53,650 bases of DNA, taken from the NCBI RefSeq assembly GCF_020438995.1, contig NZ_JAGQTN010000250.1:1-53650 (forward strand). Reading direction: 5' to 3'. Position numbers and translations under genes: made by a program. Shown one piece after another: positions 53,243 to 53,650 of the stretch. Every line of letters starts with the position of its first letter. Position 1 is the first letter of the stretch. Under the pieces are notes generated by a model. The model had not been told where the DNA came from and searched no databases. It saw only the letters and a list, made by a program, of their open reading frames with translations. Source of the stretch: Gordonia sp. (in: high G+C Gram-positive bacteria) (lineage in GTDB: Bacteria; Actinomycetota; Actinomycetes; Mycobacteriales; Mycobacteriaceae).

Positions 53243-53650
53243 TCACCGGACCCTTCGTGACCTTCGCTCCTACGTCGCTTCAGCCTCAGGGATCAAGATG
53301 CGTGGCCAAGCTGTAAACCGTCGCCCATCTTGATCCCTGAGGCCGTTGCGAGGAACGAGTGAGGGCCGCGTTGGGTCCGGTGAGGTGACGGCCTGCCTTA
53401 CGCCGTAGTGGTTTGTCCCATCTTGATCCCTGAGGCCGTTGCGACGTAGGAGCGAGGGTCACGAAGGGTCGGGTGAGGTGACGGCCTGACTTACGCCGTA
53501 GTGGTTTGTCCCATCTTGATCCCTGAGGCCGTTGCGACGTAGGAGCGAGGGTCACGAAGGGTCCGGTGAGATGACGGCCTGACTTGTGTGGCAACGGTTT
53601 TGGGGTGTTGTAAAGCGGTGGCCTCTTCTTGATCCCTGAGGCCGTTGCGA
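53243..53650. repeat. Inverted pair plus tandem array of 55-bp elements
   Basis: A minus-orientation unit (53243-53297) faces a plus-orientation unit (53329-53383) across a 31-bp spacer. Plus-orientation units follow at 53422-53476 and 53515-53569, and a truncated one starts at 53628. The period is 93 bp for the first two steps, then 113 bp. The 38-bp linkers are also nearly identical (ACGGCCTGMCTTACGCCG and so on), so the 93-bp block itself was duplicated. No gene is seen in 53205-53650; the minus-strand frame here is repeat-derived. Confidence 0.9.

Noticed and set aside
53286-53594. A 102-codon minus-strand frame with three internal repeats
   Set aside because: It is a conceptual translation of the tandem 55-bp elements. 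Similar repeat-derived frames at 1355-1657, 13602-14066, 16389-16874 and 30853-31068 were dropped for the same reason.
53243-53650. CRISPR-like array at the right edge
   Set aside because: The repeat unit including linker is 93 bp and the linkers are near-identical, so there are no unique spacers, and no cas gene is nearby.

Overview
The window is high-GC DNA that reads as a mycolic-acid actinobacterium (order Mycobacteriales). A complete YrbE/Mce lipid-import operon, actinobacterial RmlA/RmlB/RmlC, an EccA-type AAA+ ATPase, many GTG starts and frequent leaderless-looking promoters all point that way. Gordonia or a close relative is my best guess, mainly from the style of the intergenic repeats; this is an inference and not a proven identification. 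No rRNA, CRISPR array, prophage or transposase was seen. There is one tRNA gene, tRNA-Thr(CGU).

Layout. Positions 1-2.5 kb hold a truncated LytS-type sensor kinase, a small secreted protein and a LysM protein. Positions 2.5-6.1 kb hold an ECF41/SigJ-like sigma factor coupled to an FAD oxidoreductase, a scar of two decayed gene ends, a VapBC toxin-antitoxin pair and the tRNA. Positions 6.2-9.4 kb carry a pterin dehydratase, malic enzyme and an MFS transporter. Positions 9.4-21.2 kb are an envelope-polysaccharide district: a multi-membrane DUF6541-like protein, galE, rmlB, rmlA, rmlC, two family-2 glycosyltransferases, a DUF2304 protein and a flippase, with an alpha/beta hydrolase and an M1 metallopeptidase among them. 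Positions 21.4-26.7 kb carry DoxX, an orphan EccA, a Fic AMPylase-like protein, and a TetR/hydrolase pair around a strong palindromic operator. Positions 26.7-30.6 kb encode one giant Pls/PosA-type NRPS-like protein. Positions 31-35.9 kb hold an HSL-type esterase, acyl-CoA dehydrogenase, enoyl-CoA hydratase and two TetR regulators.

Positions 36.1-53.2 kb look like one long co-directional lipid module. It runs aldehyde dehydrogenase, SDR, cytochrome P450, ferredoxin, a 26-codon micro-ORF, YrbE A and B, MceA to MceF, two Mce-associated proteins, an acyl-CoA ligase and a thiolase. The likely theme is import, oxidation and beta-oxidation of a sterol- or terpenoid-like lipid. A palindromic operator sits over the -35 of this module beside a divergent TetR gene. 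mceF carries a single-base frameshift.

The most unusual structure is a family of 55-bp intergenic elements, with eleven near-complete copies and three fragments here. Most lie as inverted pairs around variable spacers, and at the right edge they form a 93-bp-period tandem array. Two positions in the unit (24 and 28) switch together as C/G or G/C in all eleven copies, which suggests a structured element. Other points of interest are the predicted amino-acid homopolymer synthase, the Asp-nucleophile hydrolase with no visible catalytic histidine, the coupled micro-ORF ahead of the Mce transporter, and a recurring TANNNT-N7-start leaderless promoter pattern.
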